From Methylotenera_A sp031379885 (lineage in GTDB: Bacteria > Pseudomonadota > Gammaproteobacteria > Burkholderiales > Methylophilaceae), in contig JANNFN010000065.1 in assembly GCA_031379885.1 (NCBI GenBank), forward strand, positions 1 to 21,338: a DNA stretch of 21,338 bases, in the 5' to 3' direction. The notes below the pieces were generated by a model. The model saw nothing but the letters and a program-made list of their open reading frames with translations, was not told the origin of the DNA and searched no databases. Shown in pieces: positions 1 through 6,926 of this stretch; positions within the stretch are counted from its first letter, which is position 1; every line of letters begins with the position of its first letter. Both the position numbers and the translations under genes were made by a program.

Positions 1-1272
1 AGCCTGCATTTGTGCACCAAAATCTTGCCCTAGCACTATCGCATTTATTTCTTGATTATTTGTGAAGCTACGCCAATCAAGGTTGGTAGAGCCTATAGTT
101 GACCACACGCCATCTACGAGTAAAGTTTTGGCGTGTAATAATGCATCTTGCCGTTCGTATATTTTTACATTTGCACTTAACAGCTCATCATAGAAAGAAC
201 GCGATGCATAAAACACCAAATTCGAATCAGTCTTATCAGGCAGCAGTAGCCTTACGTCTACGCCGCGCTGCGCCGCTTCTTTTAATGCAGTCAACATTTG
301 CGGGTCTGGCACAAAGTAAGCATTAGTTAGTGAAATTTGAGTTTCCGCACTATTGATGACGGATAGCAAGGTTACAAACATTTGGCTGTAAGGTTCTTCT
401 GGGTTGCTACCAAGTGCGCGTACCACTTCATTGCCTTGATTTGTTTCCCCTGGAAAATATTGCTTAAACGCCAATGGCTCGCCTTGTTGTTCGTTCCAAG
501 TTGCAATAAATAGCTTTTGAAATTCACTCACAACTGGCCCAGTCATGCGCAAATGGGTGTCTCGCCATTGCTGCTTGTTATGAGTAGATTTGGATTTGCC
601 AAACGACCCACTTGAATAAACGCTACTAATATTGATGCCACCAACAAAAGCGATTTGACCATCGATGATTAATAGCTTTCGGTGATCACGCCTACTGAAT
701 TCCCAATCTTTACGTGAATATAGTGGGTTAATAGGATTGAATTCCAGCACATTGCCGCCACTTGCTATTAGTGGCTCAAAGAACGCTTTGGGTGTGCTAA
801 TTGAACCATAGCTGTCATAAATAAGATTTACCTGCACCCCGTTCATTTGCTTGTTAATTAGTAACTTAGCAAAACGCTGTCCAATTTCATCATCCTCGAT
901 GATGTAAGACTCCATATTGATATGATCTTTTGCATTCTCTATTGCTACAAACATCGCGTCATAAGTAGTTGGACCATCGATTAGTAGTTCTACTTTGTTG
1001 CCTACCACCAGTGGGCTATCGGTAATTTCTGTCATTAACGCTAGATGTTTGTCAAAGATACTGGTGTCATCCCCATTTTTTTTGAGTTTTGCCAGAATCA
1101 CTTGGCTCTGTTTGTTGGTCAGTAGACCATGTGCACCTTCTAGCTGCACTGGACGTGGTGAACGCATCGCCATGTCTGGCACCATGGTGGGTATTGAGCT
1201 ACAGCTTGTTAGAAGCACGAGACATAGTGCTGCTACTTGCCTTTTAATGCTGACGTACCCAAATTTTTTCAT
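1..1272 (-). CDS. Phospholipase D / cardiolipin synthase-type lipoprotein (partial, C-terminus outside window)
   Basis: The leftward frame stays open from 1272 to the window edge (424 codons, no stop). The N-terminus is a lipoprotein signal with lipobox LTSC, so the enzyme is probably anchored on the periplasmic side of an envelope membrane. Two HKD phospholipase D motifs are visible: HRKLLIIDG followed by GG, and HAKTLLVDG followed by GSTN. This two-motif layout is that of the cardiolipin synthase/PLD superfamily, which moves phosphatidyl groups between glycerophospholipids. Specificity (ClsC-like or other) cannot be read here. The ATG at 1272 follows AAGGA by about 13 bases; an in-frame TTG at 1278 has better spacing and could be the true start. 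The gene is divergent from the cluster at 1542 and has its own palindromic operator and -10 at 1336-1378. The family call is secure; the substrate is not. Confidence 0.9.
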   Translation of the reverse strand, partial: MKKFGYVSIKRQVAALCLVLLTSCSSIPTMVPDMAMRSPRPVQLEGAHGLLTNKQSQVILAKLKKNGDDTSIFDKHLALMTEITDSPLVVGNKVELLIDGPTTYDAMFVAIENAKDHINMESYIIEDDEIGQRFAKLLINKQMNGVQVNLIYDSYGSISTPKAFFEPLIASGGNVLEFNPINPLYSRKDWEFSRRDHRKLLIIDGQIAFVGGINISSVYSSGSFGKSKSTHNKQQWRDTHLRMTGPVVSEFQKLFIATWNEQQGEPLAFKQYFPGETNQGNEVVRALGSNPEEPYSQMFVTLLSVINSAETQISLTNAYFVPDPQMLTALKEAAQRGVDVRLLLPDKTDSNLVFYASRSFYDELLSANVKIYERQDALLHAKTLLVDGVWSTIGSTNLDWRSFTNNQEINAIVLGQDFGAQMQA

Positions 1273-1335
1273 AACCAACAGCACATTCCTTAAAAAATTA
1301 TCAAACTACAAAAAGCCATTTCTAGATACAACGAT

Positions 1336-1378
1336 AAATTATCGTGTAAGCATTTTGTCGTCTGTTCGTTAGCGCACG
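1336..1378 (-). promoter_or_regulatory. Palindromic operator plus -10 for the PLD gene
   Basis: Palindrome at 1363-1378; read leftward it is CGTGCGCTAACGAACA followed by GA. A -10-like TAATTT lies on the minus strand at 1341-1336 and begins 29.5 bp from the palindrome centre, as at the other copies. Transcription would start near 1329, 57 bases before the ATG. The left half-site is good, the right half has one mismatch, and the -10 is weak (3 of 6). The site is inferred from similarity to the other copies and from phasing. Confidence 0.6.
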
Positions 1379-1421
1379 TAAGCGTTGGTTTAAGTGGCTT
1401 GCAAATATAAATTTTTATATA

Positions 1422-1465
1422 TGTGCGATACCGCACTGAAGTGCATGGGTGCAACCAAATAGTAT
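1422..1465 (+). promoter_or_regulatory. Palindromic operator plus -10 for the secreted-protein cluster
   Basis: Palindrome TGTGCGATACCGCACT at 1422-1437, followed by GA. The -10-like TAGTAT at 1460-1465 begins 30.5 bp from the centre, one base further than at the other copies. The site lies 104 bases before the ATG at 1542 and only 43 bases from the leftward site at 1363. This divergent intergenic region therefore carries one operator per direction. Confidence 0.65.
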
Positions 1466-1541
1466 GTGAAAGTTAGAGTTGGTGTCGCATTTTGCTGATA
1501 ACCATGACTTTAACTTTAGCCAACCAACTGGTGGTCACAAA

Positions 1542-2429
1542 ATGTTTAGAATTCGTAAGTTACTCGTAGTGTTTGGGATGCTGTTTTATTCAGCGGCTTT
1601 TGCTGACGTTCAGGTGAGTATTGGAATCAATGTGCCAGTGTACCCACGTCTTGTAGTTGTGCCTGGTTACCCAGTTTATTATGCACCACAGATGGACTCG
1701 AATTACTTTTTTTATGATGGCTTGTACTGGGTTTTCCAAGACGATAATTGGTACCAAAGCTCTTGGTATAACGGCCCTTGGTGGCTTGTATATCCAGAAG
1801 ATGTACCGTTGTTTATCCTGCGAGTTCCTGTGCGCTACTACCGTTTGCAACCTACTTTTTTCTTTGGTTGGAGTTCTGTTTCTGCACCACGCTGGGGTGA
1901 GCATTGGGGGCGCGATTGGGAACACCGCAGAAACGGCTGGGACAGATGGGATCGAAGAGCTCCACATACGCCAGCCCCATTACCCGCTTATCAACGGCAG
2001 TATTCAGGTGATCGATATCCGCATCAAGTAGAGCAGCAGCATGAGCTACAAAAGAAAAGTTATCGTTATGAGTCGCGCGATCCAGTAGTGCAGCAACATT
2101 ATCAAAAACAGAAAGAACAAAGAGTACCTGCGCAGCAAGTAAAACCTAAACGAGAAAGTTCTCAGCATGACAATAATGCTAATAAGCGCTCAGAATCTCC
2201 GCAAAATAGAGGTGGAGACAATCAGAAAGCAACATCAGCATCTCCAAAACAAGAGCGTCAGCAAGGACAACAACAAAAACAACAGCCACAACAAAGAAAC
2301 GACCAACGTGAGCAGCAGATACCTGAATCGCAGGAACAAAAACAAAATCAACTAGAACAAGATCCTTCTCGCAAGCAAAAACAGCAGCATGGACAGGAGC
2401 GAGCTCGAGATAGGTATCGTAATGAGTAA
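1542..2429 (+). CDS. Secreted Tyr/Trp-rich protein with Gln-rich tail, function unknown
   Basis: 295 residues from ATG 1542, preceded by GGTGGT at 8 bases; the open frame extends 21 codons further upstream, but only 1542 gives a clean signal peptide (cleavage near AFA/DVQV, residue 21). Two zones are visible after the signal. Residues about 22-155 are rich in Tyr, Trp and Pro (DGLYWVFQDDNWY, WWLVYPEDVP), suggesting beta structure at the cell surface. Residues about 165-295 are low complexity, dominated by Gln, Lys, Arg and Asn, and probably disordered. The mature N-terminus (DVQVSIGINVPV) resembles that of the next gene (DVGVSVSVGQPG), so the two may be related. It opens a short cluster driven by the operator at 1422. 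I do not recognise a named domain; an envelope or extracellular role is inference. Confidence 0.75.
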   Translation: MFRIRKLLVVFGMLFYSAAFADVQVSIGINVPVYPRLVVVPGYPVYYAPQMDSNYFFYDGLYWVFQDDNWYQSSWYNGPWWLVYPEDVPLFILRVPVRYYRLQPTFFFGWSSVSAPRWGEHWGRDWEHRRNGWDRWDRRAPHTPAPLPAYQRQYSGDRYPHQVEQQHELQKKSYRYESRDPVVQQHYQKQKEQRVPAQQVKPKRESSQHDNNANKRSESPQNRGGDNQKATSASPKQERQQGQQQKQQPQQRNDQREQQIPESQEQKQNQLEQDPSRKQKQQHGQERARDRYRNE

Positions 2430-2506
2430 AGCTAGCAGGTATAAGTTTGTATATTTGCAACTAATCTTAGTCTAATTTTTTTTAAAAACCACCTTGGAGA
2501 TTCAAC

Positions 2507-2956
2507 ATGAAGCATTTTATTATCGCAGTGGCAGTAGCAGCGGCCGTACTAAGCATGCCCCTGTTTGCTGCTGACGTTGGAGTTTCTGTCAGTGTTGGAC
2601 AGCCTGGTTTCTATGGTCGCATCGATATTGGTGACTATCCTTATCCACAGCCGCGTGTGATTTATCGTCAGCCTAGAGTAATCGAGCGCGTGTATATAGA
2701 GCGCGAACCAATCTATTTGCGCGTCCCCCCAGGCCATGCTAGAAATTGGCGTAAACACTGCCATCAATATAATGCTTGCAACGAGCGGGTCTATTTTGTG
2801 CAGGATGGTTGGTATAACAATGAATATGCTCCACGTTATAGAGAGCAGCACAGAGAGTACGGGGATGACCGTTATGACGAGCACTGGGGAGAAGGTCGTG
2901 ACGATCATGGGAAAGACCGCAAAGGCAAAAATCATGATCGAGGTCGTAATCATTAG
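2507..2956 (+). CDS. Small secreted protein, RVPPGHARNW...CxxYxAC type, function unknown
   Basis: 149 residues. GGAG stands 8 bases before the ATG. A signal peptide with cleavage near residue 21 (LFA/ADVG) is clear. The middle carries YLRVPPGHARNWRKHC, then CNERVYFVQDGWYNNEY; I recall this signature in many uncharacterised betaproteobacterial periplasmic proteins. Two cysteines (HC and AC) sit eight residues apart and could form a disulfide after export. The last 35 residues are Asp/His/Arg/Lys-rich (DDHGKDRKGKNHDRG), which could bind metal or anionic surfaces, but that is a guess. It follows the previous gene by 77 bases and is probably co-transcribed with it and with the membrane protein starting 7 bases after its stop. 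Confidence 0.8.
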   Translation: MKHFIIAVAVAAAVLSMPLFAADVGVSVSVGQPGFYGRIDIGDYPYPQPRVIYRQPRVIERVYIEREPIYLRVPPGHARNWRKHCHQYNACNERVYFVQDGWYNNEYAPRYREQHREYGDDRYDEHWGEGRDDHGKDRKGKNHDRGRNH

Positions 2957-2962
2957 TTAGCA

Positions 2963-3550
2963 ATGGTTGCAGCTAGTATCACAAATGAAAGTGTGATTAA
3001 AATTAAAAAAATCCATCTACCTACTCACCAAATAGAGCTACGTGTAGTTAAACTTTCGGAGCTATTCAATTCGATGGATCCAACGCCTTTTCACCATCGC
3101 AACCTTGATACGGATGCCGAGGAGTTTCTTGAAAGTTGGGCGTTGGAGTTCCCGCAGAATTGCCACTTTCGCATTATTGTTCAGATTGAGCAGATGCCGC
3201 TGGAAGATCCATCCTTGCTGGTTTCTGAGGCGATTCATAACTATTTTGAATACAAGTCTGAGCGCTCTAAACGTAGCTTGCGGTTGCTGTTATTGGAGGG
3301 TCGCGTCAGCCTGATGATTGGACTTGTATTTCTGGCTATGTGTCTACTGGGTGCCGATATTCTTGCTACTAGTTTTTCTAACAACACTTTTCTTAGGTTG
3401 CTGAAAGAAAGCCTACTCATTGGTGGCTGGGTTGCTATGTGGCGCCCACTGCAGATTTTTCTTTATGAGTGGTGGCCGTATGTTCGCAGGGGCAGAATCT
3501 ATCGCAATTTAGCTCGTGCAACCGTACACGTGATACCTGTAAAAGCTTAA
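2963..3550 (+). CDS. Conserved two-helix membrane protein, function unknown
   Basis: 195 residues, starting six bases after the upstream stop without a strong ribosome site, so translation is probably coupled. The N-terminal ~115 residues are soluble and contain ELFNSMDPTPFHHRNLD followed by a DAEEFLESWALEFP stretch. Two hydrophobic segments follow at about 115-135 and 146-163, and then IFLYEWWPYVRRGRIYR. I recall this combination (SMDPxPF near the start and GGWVAMWRPLxIFLYxWWP near the end) from conserved proteobacterial hypothetical proteins, but I know of no assigned role. An inner-membrane protein with a cytosolic N-domain is the simplest reading. It ends just before the operator of the BON operon. 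Confidence 0.8.
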   Translation: MVAASITNESVIKIKKIHLPTHQIELRVVKLSELFNSMDPTPFHHRNLDTDAEEFLESWALEFPQNCHFRIIVQIEQMPLEDPSLLVSEAIHNYFEYKSERSKRSLRLLLLEGRVSLMIGLVFLAMCLLGADILATSFSNNTFLRLLKESLLIGGWVAMWRPLQIFLYEWWPYVRRGRIYRNLARATVHVIPVKA

Positions 3551-3564
3551 AAAATTATCAGTTA

Positions 3565-3607
3565 AGTGCGATAGCGCACAGAGTGTTATTAAAAATAAGT
3601 AGATCAT
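3565..3607 (+). promoter_or_regulatory. Palindromic operator plus -10 for the BON/Yqj operon
   Basis: Palindrome AGTGCGATAGCGCACA at 3565-3580, followed by GA; one of the closest matches to the consensus. The -10-like GATCAT at 3602-3607 begins exactly 29.5 bp from the centre. The predicted start near 3614 leaves a 45-base leader before the ATG at 3659. Confidence 0.7.
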
Positions 3608-3658
3608 TGACTTAGAGTTAGATTTACCAGTTTTTTTGAATTTACACGGAGACCAAAA

Positions 3659-4021
3659 ATGAAACTACTTAAAATAATTACTTCTATCAGCCTTGCCGCC
3701 ATGCTCGCGACAACGCTTGGTTGTGCATCGACGACACAAAAAGAAGGTACAGCATCCTCTAACAAAGAAAGCACCGCCACTAGTAAAGAAAGTGCAGGAG
3801 AATATCTTGATGATAGTGTTATTACAACGAGGGTTAAAACCGCCATATTTAATGAGTCAACACTAAAGTCTGCTGAAATCAATGTGGAAACCTATAAAGG
3901 TGTAGTTCAGCTGAGTGGTTTTGTTAATTCACAGGCCGATATTAACAAAGCTGTTGATGTGGCACGCAATATCAAAGGTGTGACTTCTGTTCAAAATGAT
4001 ATGCAACTTAAAGCTAAATAA
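3659..4021 (+). CDS. BON-domain lipoprotein (OsmY/DolP-like)
   Basis: 120 residues; GGAG lies upstream of the ATG. The signal ends in lipobox LGCA (Cys22), so the mature protein is lipid-anchored. A Ser/Thr/Lys-rich linker (about 24-46) leads to one BON domain at about 48-118: DSVITTRVKTAIF, then INVETYKGVVQLSGFV, then VDVARNIKGVTSVQNDMQL. BON domains bind phospholipid or envelope surfaces. OsmY (two BON domains) is induced by osmotic and stationary-phase stress, and DolP is a lipoprotein that guards the outer membrane. With only one BON domain and a lipobox this protein is neither exactly. It is the first gene of a six-gene stress-type operon with a -41.5 operator. The family call is firm; the role in envelope integrity is inferred from the family. 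Confidence 0.9.
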   Translation: MKLLKIITSISLAAMLATTLGCASTTQKEGTASSNKESTATSKESAGEYLDDSVITTRVKTAIFNESTLKSAEINVETYKGVVQLSGFVNSQADINKAVDVARNIKGVTSVQNDMQLKAK

Positions 4022-4051
4022 ATAAGTTGTTTGCTAATTAGGAGAAATAAA

Positions 4052-4186
4052 ATGATTGAAACGATTGCAGTGATATTGCTTATTTTATGGGTACTTGGCC
4101 TAGTCTCGTCTTACACCATGGGTGGGTTCATTCATATTCTTTTAGTCATCGCAATTGTGATGATATTGGTTCGAATTATTCGTTAG
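4052..4186 (+). CDS. lmo0937-family small membrane protein
   Basis: 44 residues, too short for many gene finders. AGGAG lies 7 bases before the ATG at 4052, and the stop is at 4184-4186. Two hydrophobic helices (about 4-20 and 26-42) flank the turn SSYTMGGFIH; this SYTMGGFIHxLLVIAI signature is that of the lmo0937/DUF5670 family of tiny membrane proteins, often found beside stress genes. Function is unknown. It lies 30 bases after the BON gene and 35 before the next small membrane gene, consistent with a single transcript. Confidence 0.88.
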   Translation: MIETIAVILLILWVLGLVSSYTMGGFIHILLVIAIVMILVRIIR

Positions 4187-4221
4187 TCTAAGTAAGATTT
4201 GCATCTACTGGAGAAAATAAA

Positions 4222-4434
4222 ATGAATTCAGCAAAAACGTTGGCTATGGTGTTAATCATAGCAGGTGTCTTAGGGTTGGCATATGGTAGCTTTACCTATA
4301 CCAAAGAGACACATAATGCAAAAATAGGGCCGATAGAGTTGTCAGTCAAAGATAAGGAAACTATAAATTTCCCAGTCTGGGTTAGTGTTGGTGCTATTGC
4401 GGCAGGCATGATTCTGCTTTTTGCGCGTAAGTAA
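4222..4434 (+). CDS. Small two-helix membrane protein, function unknown
   Basis: 70 residues; GGAG lies 8 bases before the ATG. One transmembrane helix at about 7-25, a polar segment (SFTYTKETHNAKIGPIELSV), and a second helix at about 50-67 ending in RK. The GPIELSVKDKETINFPVW loop between the helices is probably periplasmic. I recognise similar orphan proteins near Yqj-type genes but cannot give a DUF number. It sits between the lmo0937-like and YqjD-like genes and is probably part of the same operon. Confidence 0.78.
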   Translation: MNSAKTLAMVLIIAGVLGLAYGSFTYTKETHNAKIGPIELSVKDKETINFPVWVSVGAIAAGMILLFARK

Positions 4435-4460
4435 ATATTTAATTAACAATGGAGAAACAA

Positions 4461-4775
4461 ATGGAAACAACATCAAATGATTTTAATAAAGACCAATTAA
4501 TCACAGATTTTAAAGTGGCTGTAGCAGATGCAGAGGCTCTGCTTAAAGCAACGGTAAACACAGGCGGTGAAAAAGTCGCCGAGATTCGCGCCAAAGCAGA
4601 AGAGTCGCTTGGCATAGCTAAAGCTAGAATGGCAGATGCTCAAACCGCAATGCTCGCTAAAACTAAAGAAGCCGCCAAGGCGACAGATGCTTATGTGCAC
4701 GAAAATCCATGGCGCTCAGTTGGCTTTGCAGCCAGCATTGGGGTAGTTATTGGTTTGTTAATAGGTCGTCGCTAG
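4461..4775 (+). CDS. YqjD/ElaB-family (DUF883) membrane-anchored protein
   Basis: 104 residues from ATG 4461. An ATG 12 bases upstream (4449) is in frame, but GGAG at 4451-4454 is correctly placed only for 4461. The body (about 8-80) is an amphipathic Ala/Lys/Glu helix. The C-terminus is ENPWRSVGFAASIGVVIGLL plus GRR, a single tail anchor with the ENPWxSVGxAxxxGxxxG signature of DUF883. In E. coli, YqjD and ElaB are inner-membrane proteins induced in stationary phase that bind ribosomes; that role is known for the family and not shown here. Followed by YqjE- and YqjK-like genes in the E. coli order. Confidence 0.92.
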   Translation: METTSNDFNKDQLITDFKVAVADAEALLKATVNTGGEKVAEIRAKAEESLGIAKARMADAQTAMLAKTKEAAKATDAYVHENPWRSVGFAASIGVVIGLLIGRR

Positions 4776-4784
4776 GTTTTCTTT

Positions 4785-5168
4785 ATGGCTGAAAATACAT
4801 CTAGCGGTAGCGGAGGCTTGCTAAACTCCTTGACGGTGCTCGCAGGTTCACTTGTGAGCATCGTGCATACTAGACTTGAACTTCTATCAACAGATTTAGA
4901 GGAAGATAGAGAACATTTGCTATCACTGGTGATACTGTCACTAGTATCCTTATTTAGTTTGATGGTTGGAGTAGTGCTGGGAGCTATTCTGCTAGTAGTG
5001 ATTTTTTGGGAATCACATCGTTTGCTAGCACTAGGTTTATTGGCTGGATTTTTTATATTAGCTGGTTTGGCTGCGTGCGCTTTCGCGATGCGTAAAGCTA
5101 AAACAAAACCGAGATTATTTTTAGCAAGCTTGCTAGAGCTATTTAAAGATAGCCAGCAGCTAAGATAA
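4785..5168 (+). CDS. YqjE-like phage-holin-superfamily membrane protein
   Basis: 127 residues, starting 9 bases after the YqjD stop. Two long transmembrane helices lie at about 43-67 and 76-102, after an amphipathic N-terminus with LTVLAGSLVSIVHTRLELLSTDLEEDRE. The RLELLSxDLxEE motif ahead of two helices is the hallmark of the YqjE / putative actinobacterial holin-X (Phage_holin_3_6) family. Despite the name there is no evidence of phage function; these genes travel with yqjD and yqjK. Spacing suggests a tight operon. Confidence 0.88.
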   Translation: MAENTSSGSGGLLNSLTVLAGSLVSIVHTRLELLSTDLEEDREHLLSLVILSLVSLFSLMVGVVLGAILLVVIFWESHRLLALGLLAGFFILAGLAACAFAMRKAKTKPRLFLASLLELFKDSQQLR

Positions 5169-5177
5169 TGTGAACAC

Positions 5178-5462
5178 ATGAACAAAAAATTGCGTAACTT
5201 AGCTGAAAGGCGCGAATCCTTGATTGCAGAAGCAGCTGCACAACGATTATTAATTGCGCAAAACATTGAAACATGGCGTTCTCCTTTAGCTTTGGCTGAT
5301 CGTGGCCTCGCCGCGGTGAGTTATATTAAGAACCATCCCGTTTGGACTGCAGGTGCAAGCTTGGGTCTGTTTACGGCGATGCGATCATGTCGCACTGGTA
5401 AATGGCTTCAGCGTGGCTGGATCGTGTGGCAAGTTGTGCGTAAGCTAAGCAGCAAGTCGTAA
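5178..5462 (+). CDS. YqjK-like protein
   Basis: 94 residues, starting 9 bases after the YqjE-like stop. The N-terminal half (LRNLAERRESLIAEAAAQR) is a charged helix and the C-terminal half contains a weak hydrophobic segment (HPVWTAGASLGLFTA). Its position directly after YqjD and YqjE, its size, and the RRExLIxxAxxQR start fit the YqjK family, whose role is unknown. Sequence support alone is modest; the gene order makes the call likely. It is the last gene of the operon; I see no clear intrinsic terminator after it. Confidence 0.75.
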   Translation: MNKKLRNLAERRESLIAEAAAQRLLIAQNIETWRSPLALADRGLAAVSYIKNHPVWTAGASLGLFTAMRSCRTGKWLQRGWIVWQVVRKLSSKS

Positions 5463-5591
5463 GTATAAATAACCATTTAATTCAGTAACTCCCTGCTTAA
5501 ATATCAACTACATTGCGTCGTATTGTCGATTTAATGTGTGAATTTCTTTTATCTCAATAGTTTATTCAAAGTTTCAAGTTTAACAATTTAA

Positions 5592-5634
5592 TGTGCGCCG
5601 CCGCACAGATCATCAACTTTCTAATGTGTATTCT
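5592..5634 (+). promoter_or_regulatory. Palindromic operator plus -10 for superoxide dismutase
   Basis: Palindrome TGTGCGCCGCCGCACA at 5592-5607, followed by GA; both outer half-sites TGTGCG/CGCACA are perfect. The -10-like TATTCT at 5629-5634 begins exactly 29.5 bp from the centre. The predicted start near 5641 gives a leader of about 62 bases. The rest of the 240-base gap 5463-5702 is AT-rich with nothing else I can identify. Confidence 0.72.
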
Positions 5635-5702
5635 AGGTTATCGAATTGCAAATGCTATGGCAATTTACTTGTTAATTTAACCTTTCATATTGGAGCATAC
5701 CA

Positions 5703-6428
5703 ATGAACGAACTGACCAATGAAGCTTTGCTTCCAGCAAAAACCAACCTTAAGCATTATTTACCACCTCTATCGTACGACTATGCTGCTTTAGAGCCTTA
5801 CATTGATTCTCGTACCATGATATTGCATCACGATAATCATCACGCTGGCTATGTGAAGAAGCTCAACGAGGCATTGGATGGTTTTTATCCAGACTTTCAA
5901 GATCGCTCTGCACTGTGGTTGTTGCTTAATTTAGAAAAAATCCCAAAAGAAATTAGAGAAGCGGTTCACCACAATGCAGGCGGACATGTGAATCACAGTA
6001 TGTTTTGGCGTGCTATGAAACCTGGTGCATCTGGGGAGCCAAAAGGATTGTTGCGTGAGGCGATTAATCGTGATTTTGGCAGTTTTGCAGCTTTTAAAAC
6101 CCAATTTGAAGAAAAAGGCGGCAAGCTGTTTGGTTCAGGTTGGGTGTGGCTAACGCGAACTCGTCAAAATGGTGGCAAGCTAGAAGTCATTACTACGGAT
6201 GGACACGATCATCCTATGATGAAAAACCGCTTTCCGCTATTACTCAACGATGCATGGGAACATGCTTATTACCTTAAATATGAAAATCGCCGTCCTGATT
6301 ATTTAAAGGCATGGTGGTCGGTTGTTGATTGGGAGCAGGTAGCAAAATGTTTTGAGCGTTCTGATAGCTCCATTGAAGACCTTTTGTTGGCAGAAGATGA
6401 GCATCTGCTGCCAAAGCATAGGCAATAA
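5703..6428 (+). CDS. Superoxide dismutase, Fe/Mn family
   Basis: 241 residues with no signal peptide, so cytosolic. It converts superoxide to oxygen and hydrogen peroxide. By alignment to E. coli SodA the metal ligands are H42, H98 (GGHVNHSMFW), D183 and H187 (DAWEHAYYL); the second-sphere residues H46 and Y50 are also present. GG before HVNHS is Mn-like, but the residue matching Gln146 of SodA is H168 (TDGHDHP). Histidine there is seen in some Fe or cambialistic enzymes, so the metal cannot be assigned. The protein is longer than the usual ~200 residues, with an extra N-terminal arm (1-18) and an acidic C-terminal tail (about 213-241). GGAG precedes the ATG. A single-gene unit under the operator at 5592. 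Confidence 0.95.
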   Translation: MNELTNEALLPAKTNLKHYLPPLSYDYAALEPYIDSRTMILHHDNHHAGYVKKLNEALDGFYPDFQDRSALWLLLNLEKIPKEIREAVHHNAGGHVNHSMFWRAMKPGASGEPKGLLREAINRDFGSFAAFKTQFEEKGGKLFGSGWVWLTRTRQNGGKLEVITTDGHDHPMMKNRFPLLLNDAWEHAYYLKYENRRPDYLKAWWSVVDWEQVAKCFERSDSSIEDLLLAEDEHLLPKHRQ

Positions 6429-6439
6429 AATCTCTGCTA

Positions 6440-6482
6440 TGTGCGCTAGCAAACGGACAGCCAACCTCAATCACCGTAATCT
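6440..6482 (+). promoter_or_regulatory. Palindromic operator plus -10 for the CsbD module
   Basis: TGTGCGCTAGCAAACG at 6440-6455, followed by GA. The left half matches the consensus perfectly; the right half has decayed. The -10-like TAATCT at 6477-6482 begins exactly 29.5 bp from the centre. The leader before ATG 6593 would be about 104 bases. It starts 12 bases after the SOD stop. Confidence 0.6.
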
Positions 6483-6592
6483 GTAAGTTACAAGACAAAT
6501 AGTTCGTAAGCTAGAAAGTTTACAGTTATTTATGTCATGTTGATGTGATGAATTACTCGCTACTTAATACGACTACTTATAAAGGAATACAA

Positions 6593-6853
6593 ATGAACTG
6601 GAATCAAATCGAAGGTAATTGGAAACAATTAAAAGGTAACGTTAAACAACAGTGGGGCAAACTCACTGATGATCAGTTAGATGTTATTGCAGGCAAACGA
6701 GACCAACTTGCTGGAAAAATTCAAGAAGTGTACGGAACTGCCATGAATGATGTAGAGAAGGAGCTGACAGAATGGCAAAACAAGCAAAAAGAGATGGATT
6801 GCTGTAGCAAGGAAAAATCTGGATCTAACAGCGACACGATGAAGACGATGTAA
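6593..6853 (+). CDS. CsbD-family stress protein
   Basis: 86 residues from ATG 6593, with AAAGGA 7 bases upstream; an in-frame ATG at 6545 has no ribosome site. The sequence opens MNWNQIEGNWKQLKGNVKQQ and continues to WGKLTDDQLDVIAGKRDQL, then GKIQEVYG: the complete CsbD domain (about 1-62). CsbD is a small, highly hydrophilic helical protein that in Bacillus is controlled by the general stress factor sigma-B; its biochemical role is unknown. The C-terminus (about 66-86) is a Cys/Ser/Lys/Met-rich tail with CC at 69-70, not part of the family. First gene of a duplicated module continuing to 8714. Confidence 0.93.
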   Translation: MNWNQIEGNWKQLKGNVKQQWGKLTDDQLDVIAGKRDQLAGKIQEVYGTAMNDVEKELTEWQNKQKEMDCCSKEKSGSNSDTMKTM

Positions 6854-6926
6854 AAAAATACTGCTTCTCATGGCAAATATTTTGATGTAACGGTTCACCC
6901 TACAACCATCCACAAAGGTCATACGA

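Noticed and set aside
995..1372. Rightward open frame of 125 codons
   Set aside because: It lies opposite the phospholipase D gene, which has two intact HKD motifs and a lipobox; a shadow frame.
4785..5168. Holin-type domain as a sign of prophage
   Set aside because: No other phage genes are nearby, and the YqjD-YqjE-YqjK order explains the holin-superfamily match.
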